From the NCBI GenBank assembly GCA_913054135.1, contig CAJXJK010000013.1, positions 62,001 through 126,000 on the forward strand: DNA of 64,000 nt. The letters run 5' to 3'. Numbering within the stretch: position 1 is the stretch's first letter; every line of letters begins with the position of its first letter. Shown here piece after piece: positions 1-8,481 of this stretch. The position numbers were made by a program, and so were the translations under genes. The DNA is from an uncultured Flavobacteriales bacterium (GTDB taxonomy: Bacteria > Bacteroidota > Bacteroidia > Flavobacteriales_D > Crocinitomicaceae). The notes under the pieces are model-generated. The model ran no database searches and had not been told where the DNA came from. It saw nothing but the letters and a program-made list of their open reading frames with translations.

Positions 1-1311
1 TTTTTGACACTATTTGTTTTACCAATCCTCTACAGGTGGACTGAAAAAAATAAGAAAAATATGAAAACGAAGAATAGCTCACTTTTAGCAGTTGGTGTTG
101 TCTTAATTGGGATGATGTTGCTACCGGCTTTAAGTAATGCTCAAACAACAGTAGAATCTTCTGATCAAGCAATTGATATCGGATTGACAAACAATGCAAA
201 TGTCACAATTGCTAAATCGAGAATTGAATTAAGTCAACAAAACAAGAAGGCAGCTTTTAATCCTGGCAAAACTAATCTTGACATGCAATATGGGCAATAC
301 AATAGTTTTGAAAATGATTTCGGCTTCAATGTAAATCAAAGCTTTGAATTTCCAACAGTCTATTTTTCTCAATGGAATTTGGCTAAGGAAAAAGTAGAAG
401 GTTCTGAATTACAATTAAAAGTGGTACAAAATCAATTACGTTGGTACATCCGGCAGTCTTGGAATAATTTAGGCTTTTTGAATGCAAAAAAGGATTTGCT
501 TGTTTACTACGATTCTTTGATGGATGTTTTTGTTCATGCGGCAACCTTGAGATATGAAGTTGAAGAAACATCACTGTTAGAGAAGGTAACGGCAGAAACC
601 AAGAAAGCTGAAATTTCAAATAGGATACAAATGATATCAGCCGAGATTTATTCTCAAGAAAGAGAATTAAGAATATTGTTGAATGATTCAACTCAAATGC
701 AGTTTATCACTGGAGCCTTTAATGAGTTAGATGCTTCTATGGATAAGGATACTTCACAATTGAATAGTAATCCGCTTAAAGCCTTTACGAATCAACAAAT
801 TAATATAGCCAAAGCAGAAATAAAAGTGAATCAATCTAAAATGCTTCCAGATATTTCTGTTGGATACTTTAATCAATCAATGATTGGGAATCCAACTTCA
901 AATGGCAGTATTGGAGGCTTTGGTGATAGATTTTCAGGTGTACAAGTTGGAGTTACGATTCCGATATTCTTTGGGTCTTATAAGTCTGCTATTAAAACTG
1001 CAAAAATAGAACAGCAAATAGCTGAAGTGGATGCGGACTACTACTACACTAACTTGAGTAATCAATTCGAACTGCAATTACAACAAGTCATTTCAAACTT
1101 GAATAGTTTGAGTTTTTATAAAACGGTTGGTTTGTCTCAAGCCAATTTAATGATAAGTAACGCTCAAAAAAGTTACGAATCTGGCGCCATTGGGTACATA
1201 GAATATTTTCAGACACTTGAATATGGCATCCAAATAAAACTAGATCATTTAAACGCATTGAATAATTACAACCAATCTGTGGTCAAACTACAGTACTTAC
1301 TTGGTGAATAA
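1..1311 (+). CDS. CusA/CzcA-TolC fusion pump, C-terminal part (TolC domain), 5' partial
   Basis: The first 17 codons read FLTLFVLPILYRW, which is how the last transmembrane helix of CusA/CzcA-type RND pumps ends. The frame runs without a stop into a second protein that begins at Met (base 61) with a signal-peptide-like stretch ending near SNAQ, then a TolC-like outer-membrane channel of about 415 residues (repeated long helices, conserved QSF and IPIFFGSYKSA segments). RND permeases with a TolC domain fused at the C-terminus are known in Bacteroidota. The likely role is export of Cu+/Ag+ or Zn/Cd/Co from the periplasm across the outer membrane. The cusB-like gene starts 17 bp downstream. If translation restarts at 61 the TolC part would be a separate protein; the open frame argues for the fusion. 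Confidence 0.85.
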   Translation, partial: FLTLFVLPILYRWTEKNKKNMKTKNSSLLAVGVVLIGMMLLPALSNAQTTVESSDQAIDIGLTNNANVTIAKSRIELSQQNKKAAFNPGKTNLDMQYGQYNSFENDFGFNVNQSFEFPTVYFSQWNLAKEKVEGSELQLKVVQNQLRWYIRQSWNNLGFLNAKKDLLVYYDSLMDVFVHAATLRYEVEETSLLEKVTAETKKAEISNRIQMISAEIYSQERELRILLNDSTQMQFITGAFNELDASMDKDTSQLNSNPLKAFTNQQINIAKAEIKVNQSKMLPDISVGYFNQSMIGNPTSNGSIGGFGDRFSGVQVGVTIPIFFGSYKSAIKTAKIEQQIAEVDADYYYTNLSNQFELQLQQVISNLNSLSFYKTVGLSQANLMISNAQKSYESGAIGYIEYFQTLEYGIQIKLDHLNALNNYNQSVVKLQYLLGE

Positions 1312-1328
1312 CATTATAAAACATTAAT

Positions 1329-2543
1329 ATGAAAACTTTAATAAAACAAATAGCGCTGGTTCTTGCACTGACATTTTTGGCAGTAGGATGTGGCGGTTCA
1401 GAAAATGATCACAGTGAAGGAGACGGTCATGATCATGGTCACGACCATGGTGGTGAACACGGAGACGAACACGGTGAAGAAATTCATTTTTCAATGGAGC
1501 AATTCACTGCTCTCGATATGAAAGTAGACACACTTGCTTTACGCAACATGAATTCATTTGTCACAGCAAACGGAGAGTTAGAGGTTCCACCACAAAATGA
1601 AGCAGAAGTAACTGCAGTAATTGGTGCAAACGTCAAAGCTATCAAGGTAATCGAAGGCCAAAAGGTTAAAAAGGGTCAAGTACTCGCATATTTAACTCAT
1701 CCAAATCTTATTCAATTACAGACTGATTATATCACGAATTGGAATGAACTTGAATACCTGCAAATCGAACATGATCGACAAGAAAAATTGTATGGTGAAA
1801 AAGTTGGTTCTGGTAAAGAATTTCAGAAAATTGCATCTGAATTAAAAGTTAAAAAGGGTATTGTTGCTGGTTTAAAAGCACAGCTGAGTATTCTTGGTAT
1901 TGGAACTGAACGTTTGCAGAAGAATGAAATTTCTCAAACTGTTTCTGTACGAAGTCCAATTGATGGATTTGTTCGTTTGGTCGAAATAAAGATTGGACAA
2001 TTTGTAAATCCAGATTCACCCATGTTTGAGATTGTTAATTCAGACCACGTTCATGCTGATTTAATGGTGTTTGAAAAAGATGCACACAAGATTAGAGTAG
2101 GTCAAAAAGTTAGGTTTAATGTTGAATCAATGCCAGGACAAGAATTGGAGGCTGAGATTTATTCTGTTGGCCAAAACTTTGAGAAGGACCCAAAAGCAAT
2201 TCATGTACATGCCGAAATTGAAAACAAAGATGGAGTATTGATTCCTGGTATGTATGTAAGAGGAAAAATATACACGAATAATGTGTTGAGTTATGCTATA
2301 CCCGAAGAAGGTTTGGTGCGAGAAGAGGATAAGTATTTCATTTTTTCTGCTAAAAAAGAAAAGGATCACGGAAAAGAGCAATGGGCTTTTGAACCGATAG
2401 AAGTTACGACTGGAATTACTGAGGATGGATGGGTTGAAATTAAATTATTAAAACCATTGGAACCAGGAACCTTTTTTGCATGGAATAATGCTTATAATTT
2501 GATTGCAGAAATGAAGAAAGAAGAAGCTGAACACAGTCATTAA
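1329..2543 (+). CDS. RND efflux periplasmic adaptor (CusB/CzcB family), His-rich lipoprotein
   Basis: This 404-residue membrane-fusion protein should link the RND pump to its TolC channel in the periplasm. A lipoprotein signal ends at a Cys in the context AVGCGG (about residue 21). It is followed by a His/Asp/Glu-rich run (DHGHDHGGEHGDEHGEE, residues 34-50) that can hold metal ions. The barrel-sandwich, helical hairpin (about 130-185) and beta-barrel segments follow, with the typical VRSPIDGFV after the hairpin. The protein ends in another His pair (HSH). It lies 17 bp after the CusA-TolC fusion and is surely co-transcribed. The metal is unknown; the His-rich tail fits Zn/Co/Cd or Cu. Confidence 0.9.
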   Translation: MKTLIKQIALVLALTFLAVGCGGSENDHSEGDGHDHGHDHGGEHGDEHGEEIHFSMEQFTALDMKVDTLALRNMNSFVTANGELEVPPQNEAEVTAVIGANVKAIKVIEGQKVKKGQVLAYLTHPNLIQLQTDYITNWNELEYLQIEHDRQEKLYGEKVGSGKEFQKIASELKVKKGIVAGLKAQLSILGIGTERLQKNEISQTVSVRSPIDGFVRLVEIKIGQFVNPDSPMFEIVNSDHVHADLMVFEKDAHKIRVGQKVRFNVESMPGQELEAEIYSVGQNFEKDPKAIHVHAEIENKDGVLIPGMYVRGKIYTNNVLSYAIPEEGLVREEDKYFIFSAKKEKDHGKEQWAFEPIEVTTGITEDGWVEIKLLKPLEPGTFFAWNNAYNLIAEMKKEEAEHSH

Positions 2544-2574
2544 AAACTTAAATAATAAACACAAATAATAAACT

Positions 2575-2745
2575 ATGAAACGTACAATTCAAACAATTGC
2601 TATGATGTCATTAATGACATTCGGACTTGCAACTTTGCCATCTTGTGGAGGCGAAGAAGAAACAACAACAGAAGAGAACCATGATGGACACGACCATGAT
2701 GGAGAAGATCACGAAGGACATGATCATGATGACCATGACCATTAA
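2575..2745 (+). CDS. Small His/Asp-rich lipoprotein, putative periplasmic metal buffer
   Basis: This is a 56-codon gene. Residues 1-24 form a lipoprotein signal ending in LPSC. The mature part is about 33 residues, almost entirely acidic residues, Thr, Gly and His (for example HDGHDHDGEDHEGHDHDDHDH). The composition copies the His-rich segment of the adaptor encoded 31 bp upstream, and a strong terminator follows 9 bp after the stop, so it is the last gene of the pump operon. A membrane-anchored metal sponge or donor for the pump is inferred from composition and position only. No named family is recognised. Confidence 0.75.
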   Translation: MKRTIQTIAMMSLMTFGLATLPSCGGEEETTTEENHDGHDHDGEDHEGHDHDDHDH

Positions 2746-2754
2746 TTAATTCAA

Positions 2755-2789
2755 TCGGTTGGGAGGGCTTTTACTCCCAACCGAATTTT
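2755..2789 (+). terminator. Rho-independent terminator after the pump operon
   Basis: Perfect 10-bp arms CGGTTGGGAG (2756-2765) and CTCCCAACCG (2774-2783), extended by one T-A pair, enclose an 8-nt loop and are followed by TTTT (2786-2789). It separates the pump and lipoprotein genes from the methyltransferase-like and ATPase genes. Confidence 0.8.
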
Positions 2790-2801
2790 AAAACAAAAGA
2801 G

Positions 2802-3404
2802 ATGACATTATTTCAAGTTTTTTTACCCACGTTCATGTTGCTATACTTTTTTCAAGTGTTTGTTATTAGAAGTTATGTGCAATGGAAGCGTACAGGGCAA
2901 AATCCTTTCGTGTTTAGCAGGTCAGGAAATGCTCATGATTACATTGGTTTCGTATTCAAAATTATGACCGCTTTAAGTGTTTGTGTTATTATATTATTTA
3001 CATTTTTTGAAGATATTTATTCTCGCTATCTCGGAGGTATGGATTATCTGGTTATCACAGAATTACAATGGACAGGTGCCGGGATATTAATTTTAGCTTT
3101 TGTTTGGACAATTATTGCCCAATATCAAATGTCCAACTCATGGAGAATAGGAATTGATTATGAAGAAAAAACCATCCTAGTTGATAAGGGTGTTTTCAAA
3201 CTATCACGTAACCCTGTTTTTCTAGGTGTCCTATTAATTTATATGGGTGTATTTTTTATTGCACCAAATGCAGTCACTTTTATGCTGTTCGTATTGTGTT
3301 ATTTCATTCTTCAAATTCAAACACGATTAGAAGAGGAATATCTTGTTGGTATCCACGGACAAGACTATATTGATTATAAGAAAAAGGTTAGAAGATGGAT
3401 TTAG
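2802..3404 (+). CDS. Isoprenylcysteine carboxyl methyltransferase-like integral membrane protein
   Basis: A 200-residue protein with about five hydrophobic helices. The C-terminal half has the ICMT/PEMT-type pattern: a DKGVFKLSRNP segment (about 160-170), a hydrophobic helix, then RLEEEYLVGIHG and DYIDYKKKVRRW, which resemble the S-adenosylmethionine and lipid-facing motifs of bacterial methyltransferases of this family. The substrate of the bacterial members is generally unknown. The last 10 bp overlap the start of the downstream Zn/Cd ATPase, so the two are probably translationally coupled, and such proteins are often seen beside heavy-metal exporters. A role in metal efflux is inferred from linkage only. 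Confidence 0.8.
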   Translation: MTLFQVFLPTFMLLYFFQVFVIRSYVQWKRTGQNPFVFSRSGNAHDYIGFVFKIMTALSVCVIILFTFFEDIYSRYLGGMDYLVITELQWTGAGILILAFVWTIIAQYQMSNSWRIGIDYEEKTILVDKGVFKLSRNPVFLGVLLIYMGVFFIAPNAVTFMLFVLCYFILQIQTRLEEEYLVGIHGQDYIDYKKKVRRWI

Positions 3405-5401
3405 AGAAAAACGAATCTTCCAAAACAGAAAAACATTTTCACATTTACAATTCTGAAGGTGAAATTGAATGCTGTGATGTAGAAGACAAAATACATGCAA
3501 TGGCAGATGAGGCCGAAAAGGCCAAAGGAAGTGGCGCTTCTAAAATCCTGAAACCCTATATTCCGTCTATCATTACTTTCATTTTATTAATGACGGCTGT
3601 CATTCTGGATAATACGGTTAAAGCTGATTGGTACGAAGAATACACAAGATTATCACTTTACATTCTCGCATATTTGCCCGTTGCTTTTCCTGTTATTAAA
3701 GATGCTTGGAAAGCCATACTGAAGAAAGATGTATTTTCTGAATTCACTCTCATGGTAATTGCAACAGTTGGTGCTTTTTATATTGAAGAGTATCCTGAAG
3801 GTGTAGCCGTCATGCTATTTTATTCAATAGGTGAATTATTTCAATCTGCAGCTGTTCGAAAAGCAAAAGGAAACATTAAAGCATTGTTGGATTTAAGACC
3901 AGATAAGGCGATTGTAATAAAAGATGGGAAGGGTTACGAAACAGATCCAGAAAATGTACAAATAGGTGAAATAGTTCAAGTGCGTTCAGGTGAAAAAGTA
4001 CCTCTTGATGGTGTTCTACTTTCAGAACATGGTGTACTAAATACAGCTGCTTTAACAGGCGAAAGTGCGCCGGTAGAATTAGATAAAGATGCAGCAGTAC
4101 TAGGAGGAATGATTAATGAAGGACCCGTTATTCAGGTACATGTTCAAAAAGGCTATGCTGATAGTTCTTTATCTCGGATTTTAGAATTGGTTGAGAATGC
4201 TGCTTCACAAAAAGCACCAACAGAGTTGTTCATTAGGAAGTTTGCCAGAGTATATACACCAATTGTAGTTGGATTGGCGGCGGCAGTAACGCTTTTACCT
4301 TACTTTTTTGTTGATCAATACATCTTTAATGACTGGTTATATAGAGCTTTGATTTTTCTCGTGATATCTTGTCCTTGTGCTTTGGTGATATCAATTCCGC
4401 TTGGATATTTTGGTGGAATTGGGGCTGCTTCAAAAAATGGTATACTTTTCAAAGGGTCAAATTATTTGGATGCATTAACCAAAGTGAATACTGTGGTAAT
4501 GGATAAAACTGGAACCCTAACCAAAGGAAGTTTTAAGGTTGAAAAGATACAATCAGAATCACTCAACCAAGCCGATTTTTTAAATCTAGTTGCAGCCATT
4601 GAGAAAAACTCAACTCACCCAATTGCTCAAGCAATAGTGCAAGCTTCAGATAATAAGGTTAATTTGATTGTCGAAAATGTCAATGAAATTCCAGGTCATG
4701 GAATTCAAGCTGATTACAAGAATCAAAGAGTCCTAGTTGGAAATACGCGATTGCTACAAGTCAATAATATTTCCTATCCAGAAGAGATAAATAGCATTAT
4801 AGAAAGTATAGTAGTTGTTGGACTTGAAGGGGAATATGCTGGATATATCACTGTTTCAGATGAAATCAAAGAAGACTCAAAAGCGACAATTCAAGAGTTG
4901 TACAAGAGAAATATTACGCCTGTAATGTTGTCTGGAGATAAGCAGAGTATCGTCACAAAAGTAGCGAATGCATTGAATATTAAACAAGCTTTTGGTGGTT
5001 TGCTTCCTGAAGACAAAGTAAAGAAAGTAGAAGAAATCAAGACAGATCCTGAAAAGGTTGTTGTCTTTATCGGAGACGGAATCAATGATGCGCCCGTTTT
5101 AGCAATGAGCGATATTGGTGTTGCAATGGGAGCTATGGGTAGTGATGCAGCAATTGAAACGGCAGATGTTGTGATACAAACAGATCATCCGAATAAGATT
5201 AACACGGCAATTGATATTGGACATGCTACAAAGAAGATTGTCATTCAAAATATTGTTCTTGCGTTTGGTGTAAAGCTTATCGTTTTGATTTTAGGTGCTG
5301 GTGGAATAGCTACAATGTGGGAGGCAGTGTTTGCAGATGTTGGTGTTGCACTTTTAGCAATACTCAATGCCATAAGAATTCAAAGAATGAAGTTTGAATA
5401 A
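3395..5401 (+). CDS. zntA: Heavy-metal P1B-type ATPase, Zn2+/Cd2+/Pb2+ exporter (ZntA/CadA type)
   Basis: A 668-residue inner-membrane ATPase that should pump divalent soft metals out of the cytoplasm. Visible motifs are the ion-path CPC (326-328), the phosphorylated Asp in DKTGT (370-374), the P1B-specific HP (408-409), TGES (221-224) and GDGINDAP (560-567). A Lys in the penultimate helix (FGVKLIV, about 627) and an Asp in the last (FADVG, about 648) match the P1B-2 (Zn/Cd/Pb) signature rather than the Cu signature. There is no N-terminal CxxC HMA domain; instead the cytosolic tail has His residues and a Cys pair (ECCD, about 25-28). It overlaps the ICMT-like gene by 10 bp and the next gene by 1 bp. 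Confidence 0.92.
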   Translation: MDLEKNESSKTEKHFHIYNSEGEIECCDVEDKIHAMADEAEKAKGSGASKILKPYIPSIITFILLMTAVILDNTVKADWYEEYTRLSLYILAYLPVAFPVIKDAWKAILKKDVFSEFTLMVIATVGAFYIEEYPEGVAVMLFYSIGELFQSAAVRKAKGNIKALLDLRPDKAIVIKDGKGYETDPENVQIGEIVQVRSGEKVPLDGVLLSEHGVLNTAALTGESAPVELDKDAAVLGGMINEGPVIQVHVQKGYADSSLSRILELVENAASQKAPTELFIRKFARVYTPIVVGLAAAVTLLPYFFVDQYIFNDWLYRALIFLVISCPCALVISIPLGYFGGIGAASKNGILFKGSNYLDALTKVNTVVMDKTGTLTKGSFKVEKIQSESLNQADFLNLVAAIEKNSTHPIAQAIVQASDNKVNLIVENVNEIPGHGIQADYKNQRVLVGNTRLLQVNNISYPEEINSIIESIVVVGLEGEYAGYITVSDEIKEDSKATIQELYKRNITPVMLSGDKQSIVTKVANALNIKQAFGGLLPEDKVKKVEEIKTDPEKVVVFIGDGINDAPVLAMSDIGVAMGAMGSDAAIETADVVIQTDHPNKINTAIDIGHATKKIVIQNIVLAFGVKLIVLILGAGGIATMWEAVFADVGVALLAILNAIRIQRMKFE

Positions 5402-6486
5402 TGGAAAGCAAAAAGATTCTCATAATTGGTGGTTACGGCCGTGCTGGTAAGAACATTGCGTTACTTTTAGCCAAGAATTCAGATCACTGCATCATAATTG
5501 CTGGAAGAGATTTGAATAAAGCTAATGATTGTGTTAAAGAAATCAATAAGTCTATCCAAACAACTAGGCTGGAATCACGGGTTGTAGATCTCACAAATAC
5601 TGAATCCATAAGTTTAGCTTTAGAAGGGATGGATTTAGTAGTAGTTGCTTCACCTCTAAATTTTATTACATCTCAAAACATCATTGGAGCTGTGCTTTTG
5701 AGCAGCTGTTCATTGTATCTAGATATCAGTCCAGGGACTGAAAAGCACCAGGCATTTGAAGAGAAGCAATCAGAAATTGAAGAAAGTAATACAACTTTTA
5801 TTGTAGATGCAGGTTGTGAACCAGGAATGCCAGCCGTTTTAATCAAATATTTAAAAACTATTTCTCCACAGATTGATTCGGTTTATATCCAAATGATCTA
5901 TCGAGATAATCAAATGCCCGAAAGCAGTGTTAAAGACCTTCTCGGACATAATGAAAAACCCCAAATATTGAAAGATGGGGTTTGGTCAAAGGTCAAAGGA
6001 TTTAAAACAAAAAAGATTTCGTTCCCACTTGGTTTTGGAAGGCACATTACAGTTCCGGTTTGGATTCCTGAATTGGCTAACATTCATAATGATGCTGAGA
6101 TCAAAAACCTTGAATACTATCATGCTGGGATTAATAGGGTTTCAAACTTGGTTAGCCTAATGTGGAAAGTTCTTTTGAGGTTTATTTTACCCATATCCAC
6201 AGGCGTAAAGCTATTTCAATGGTCTATCAGAAAATTCACAAAACCTCCAATAGGTGGCTTATTGATTGTTGGTGGAAAAGACGAAAATACAACCATAGAA
6301 GTGCATGGATTCCACAAGGACATTTATGTGGCCACGGCTATTCCTGCTGCTGCGGCATGTCTGCAAATGCTCTCAAACGACTCACTAAAGTCTGGTAAAT
6401 ACTTTATGTATGAACCTCTTAAAATTCAGGAGTTCATTGCACTTTGTATTGAAATGGGCTTGGAGGTTGATGTTGTTAGTAAATAA
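5401..6486 (+). CDS. Saccharopine dehydrogenase-like NAD(P)-binding protein
   Basis: This 361-residue protein begins with a Rossmann fold (GGYGRAGKNIALLLA, residues 9-23, then IIAGRDLNKA), a layout typical of the saccharopine dehydrogenase NADP-binding family. The long C-terminal part has no motif that I can link to a substrate. The ATG overlaps the TAA stop of the Zn/Cd ATPase by one base, which implies translational coupling and a role tied to that transporter. An opine-dehydrogenase-like or membrane-associated reductase role is possible but not shown. It is the last plus-strand gene before the rteC remnant. Confidence 0.75.
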   Translation: MESKKILIIGGYGRAGKNIALLLAKNSDHCIIIAGRDLNKANDCVKEINKSIQTTRLESRVVDLTNTESISLALEGMDLVVVASPLNFITSQNIIGAVLLSSCSLYLDISPGTEKHQAFEEKQSEIEESNTTFIVDAGCEPGMPAVLIKYLKTISPQIDSVYIQMIYRDNQMPESSVKDLLGHNEKPQILKDGVWSKVKGFKTKKISFPLGFGRHITVPVWIPELANIHNDAEIKNLEYYHAGINRVSNLVSLMWKVLLRFILPISTGVKLFQWSIRKFTKPPIGGLLIVGGKDENTTIEVHGFHKDIYVATAIPAAAACLQMLSNDSLKSGKYFMYEPLKIQEFIALCIEMGLEVDVVSK

Positions 6487-6498
6487 GAAATCCTATAA

Positions 6499-6536
6499 TT
6501 AGTTATCCGGATAAAATCCATCCAACTCTTGAATCT
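6499..6536 (-). pseudogene. Remnant of the 3' end of a second rteC gene
   Basis: These 38 bases match the 3' end of the intact rteC at 21372-21409 with three substitutions. Two of them are silent (third positions of Gly and Pro codons). Read on the minus strand the fragment encodes KIQELDGFYPDN followed by a stop, against KIEELDGFYPDN in the intact gene. Similarity fades upstream, where an in-frame stop appears. It lies between two convergent genes with no other purpose visible. It is best read as the scar of an earlier rteC-bearing element. Confidence 0.75.
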
Positions 6537-6564
6537 TGAATTACAACTTGTTGATAGAAGTTTT

Positions 6565-6792
6565 CTAACAACACCCTTCAGAGCCACACCTTCCATTTTC
6601 CTGAATTGGCGGACATGGAACCGTACCATAAGAACAATAAACACAACAGTCTCCTTCTTTTGGTTTCAGTATTACTTCACATTGTTCACACTGATAAAAC
6701 CATGAGCAGGCGTCTGTAGGCATAGATTCTGTTTTACTATGGCCACATTCAGGGCATGTCAATTTTGATTCTAAAATTATCTCTTTATTCAT
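6565..6792 (-). CDS. GDCCVYCSYG-family small Cys-rich protein (mercury-linked)
   Basis: A 75-residue protein with 12 Cys: a CPECGH knuckle (13-18), CEQCE, then the family-defining GDCCVYCSYG (47-56) and a terminal CGSEGCC. Proteins with this motif are commonly encoded beside merT/merTP in Bacteroidota, and here the gene overlaps merTP by 8 bp. There is no signal peptide, so it should be cytosolic. Binding of Hg2+ or another thiophilic metal after import is the likely role, but the function of the family is not established to my knowledge. It is the last gene of the long minus-strand operon. Confidence 0.8.
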   Translation of the reverse strand: MNKEIILESKLTCPECGHSKTESMPTDACSWFYQCEQCEVILKPKEGDCCVYCSYGTVPCPPIQENGRCGSEGCC

Positions 6793-7387
6793 CTTCTATT
6801 GCTTTATATCCAGTGCTATTTATGGCATCAATTATTTCTTTGTCGTCAGTTTTAGTTTTATCATAAACCACAAATGCAGATTCCTTGGAATAAGAACTTT
6901 CTACTGAAACAACACCATCAACTTGTCCAATTGCATGATCAATATGGTTTTGACATGCGTCACAAGTCATTCCTTCAACTCCTATGATCAATTCCTCTCT
7001 ATTTGATACATCTATTTGCATATTGGTCTGGGTATTATCAGGATAAAAAATTGAAGAGTAATAAGGAAACAGTGTCATAACAATCGCGAATACAGTTACA
7101 ATCAATAGAAACTTTTTGGATGCCATAAATGAAGGCTTGGATTCAACTTCACATCCACAATCATCTTCTTTTACAGGCTTTAGTTTTTGCCACCATGCGA
7201 ATGCTAAAACCACAATTGTTAGCGCAATTAAATACGGGCGAGCAGGTTCAATCCAAGAAAATGTTGATGCAGCTCCACTACTACCAGCAATCAAGGCGAG
7301 CACAGGTGTAATACAGCATAATGAAGAAGCTATTGCTGTTAGGACTCCTAAACCAAGTATGCCTTTTGATTCCTTTTGCTTTGTCAT
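6785..7387 (-). CDS. merTP: Mercuric transport protein MerTP (MerT fused to a MerP-like HMA domain)
   Basis: A 200-residue protein. The N-terminal membrane part has a CC pair in the first helix (SSLCCITPVLA, about 22-32), a second helix, a Cys pair at the membrane edge (DDCGCE) and a third helix (about 94-112). The C-terminal 70 residues form an HMA domain with the metal-binding GMTCDAC (about 142-148). In MerTP proteins Hg2+ passes from the HMA Cys pair to the MerT Cys pair and into the cytoplasm. No merA, merB or merR is present in the window, so uptake without reduction would be odd. The protein may act on another metal or rely on a distant MerA. Confidence 0.88.
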   Translation of the reverse strand: MTKQKESKGILGLGVLTAIASSLCCITPVLALIAGSSGAASTFSWIEPARPYLIALTIVVLAFAWWQKLKPVKEDDCGCEVESKPSFMASKKFLLIVTVFAIVMTLFPYYSSIFYPDNTQTNMQIDVSNREELIIGVEGMTCDACQNHIDHAIGQVDGVVSVESSYSKESAFVVYDKTKTDDKEIIDAINSTGYKAIEDE

Positions 7388-7455
7388 TTTGGAATTTTCA
7401 ATTTAATTATCATTTGTTTAGACGTATTTTTACCTCAATCATTTCTAAATTTCAA

Positions 7456-8481
7456 TTAATCAAAAGGATTTGAGAAATCTGGATTTGTAATAAAACTATC
7501 ATCTGTAAGGCACTTCAAGAAATTAACTAAGTCTTTTCTTTCTCTTTTCGTTAGCAAAAAAGGCTGGATTTTTTCACTCTTGTTAGGATGATTTTTGCCT
7601 CCACTTTCATAATGGGTTATGACTTCTTCTAAAGATTCAATACTTCCGTCATGCATATAAGGTGCCGTTAGTGCAATGTTGCGCAGAGTTGGAACTTTAA
7701 ACATGGCTCTATCTTCTTTTAGTTTTGTGACTCTTTGTCTCCCTGAATCTGAATAAACTTCGTACAAACCATTATTTTGTGTGGTGAAATTGGTGAAATT
7801 AAAACCTGCATGGCAAGAGGCACATTCCAGTTCTTTAAAAAATAAATTCATGCCTCTTTTCTCAGATTTATTCATGACCTTTTTCTTTTGAAATACTTGT
7901 TGGTCATACTTTGAATTTCCGCTGATTAAAGTTCTTTCAAATGCGGATATTGATCGTGTAATAACGAATGGGTCTATTTTGCGATTATAGGCTTCTATGC
8001 TTAATCTAGAATATAATGTGTCTTTAGCAAGTTTTTTGCTGATTTCAACAATGTTGTTTGCAAATTCAGGATGCTCTTCTATTGGCACTAGTACCTGCAT
8101 TTCAAGTGTTTCTAAAAATCCGTCAAACAAAAGTGTCGGATTATAAGCTACGTTGGTGAGAGTTGGTGCATTACGCATGGCTAACCTGCCTTCAACACCT
8201 GGGCTGATCTTTTTATCATCCGCAAAACCCAACGATTGCTTATGACAAGAAGCGCAAGAAATTGAACTGTCAACAGACAAAACAGGATCATAGAAAAGCA
8301 TTCTGCCCAATTCTATTCGTGATGTAGTCAGTTGATTATTTTCTGGGATAACCGGCTCTGGAAATCCTGTAGGAATATCAAGTACGTACGGCTCAATTTC
8401 TTTACTGTTTAGAGTTGTATTGATAAAGCTAAAGCCTGACAGTAAAACTAATACTAGTATAGAAGATTTTATAAATTTCAT
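7456..8481 (-). CDS. Di-haem cytochrome c peroxidase family protein (CcpA/MauG/MbnH-like)
   Basis: A 341-residue periplasmic protein with a signal peptide (about 1-24) and two haem c sites, CASCH at 76-80 and CASCH at 220-224. It shows the family segments ELGRMLFYDPVLS before haem 1 and FKVPTLRNIALTAPYMHDGS before the C-terminus. Members reduce H2O2 or, as in MauG and MbnH, oxidise a protein partner through high-valent haem. It overlaps the UspA-like gene by 4 bp (ATGA) and sits inside a copper/mercury operon. No MbnP-like or MauA-like partner lies next to it, in contrast to its relative at 20222. Confidence 0.88.
   Translation of the reverse strand: MKFIKSSILVLVLLSGFSFINTTLNSKEIEPYVLDIPTGFPEPVIPENNQLTTSRIELGRMLFYDPVLSVDSSISCASCHKQSLGFADDKKISPGVEGRLAMRNAPTLTNVAYNPTLLFDGFLETLEMQVLVPIEEHPEFANNIVEISKKLAKDTLYSRLSIEAYNRKIDPFVITRSISAFERTLISGNSKYDQQVFQKKKVMNKSEKRGMNLFFKELECASCHAGFNFTNFTTQNNGLYEVYSDSGRQRVTKLKEDRAMFKVPTLRNIALTAPYMHDGSIESLEEVITHYESGGKNHPNKSEKIQPFLLTKRERKDLVNFLKCLTDDSFITNPDFSNPFD

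Noticed and set aside
6785-7387. Complete mercury-resistance operon
   Set aside because: Only merTP and the GDCCVYCSYG gene are present. There is no reductase, lyase or regulator, so full mercury detoxification is not supported.
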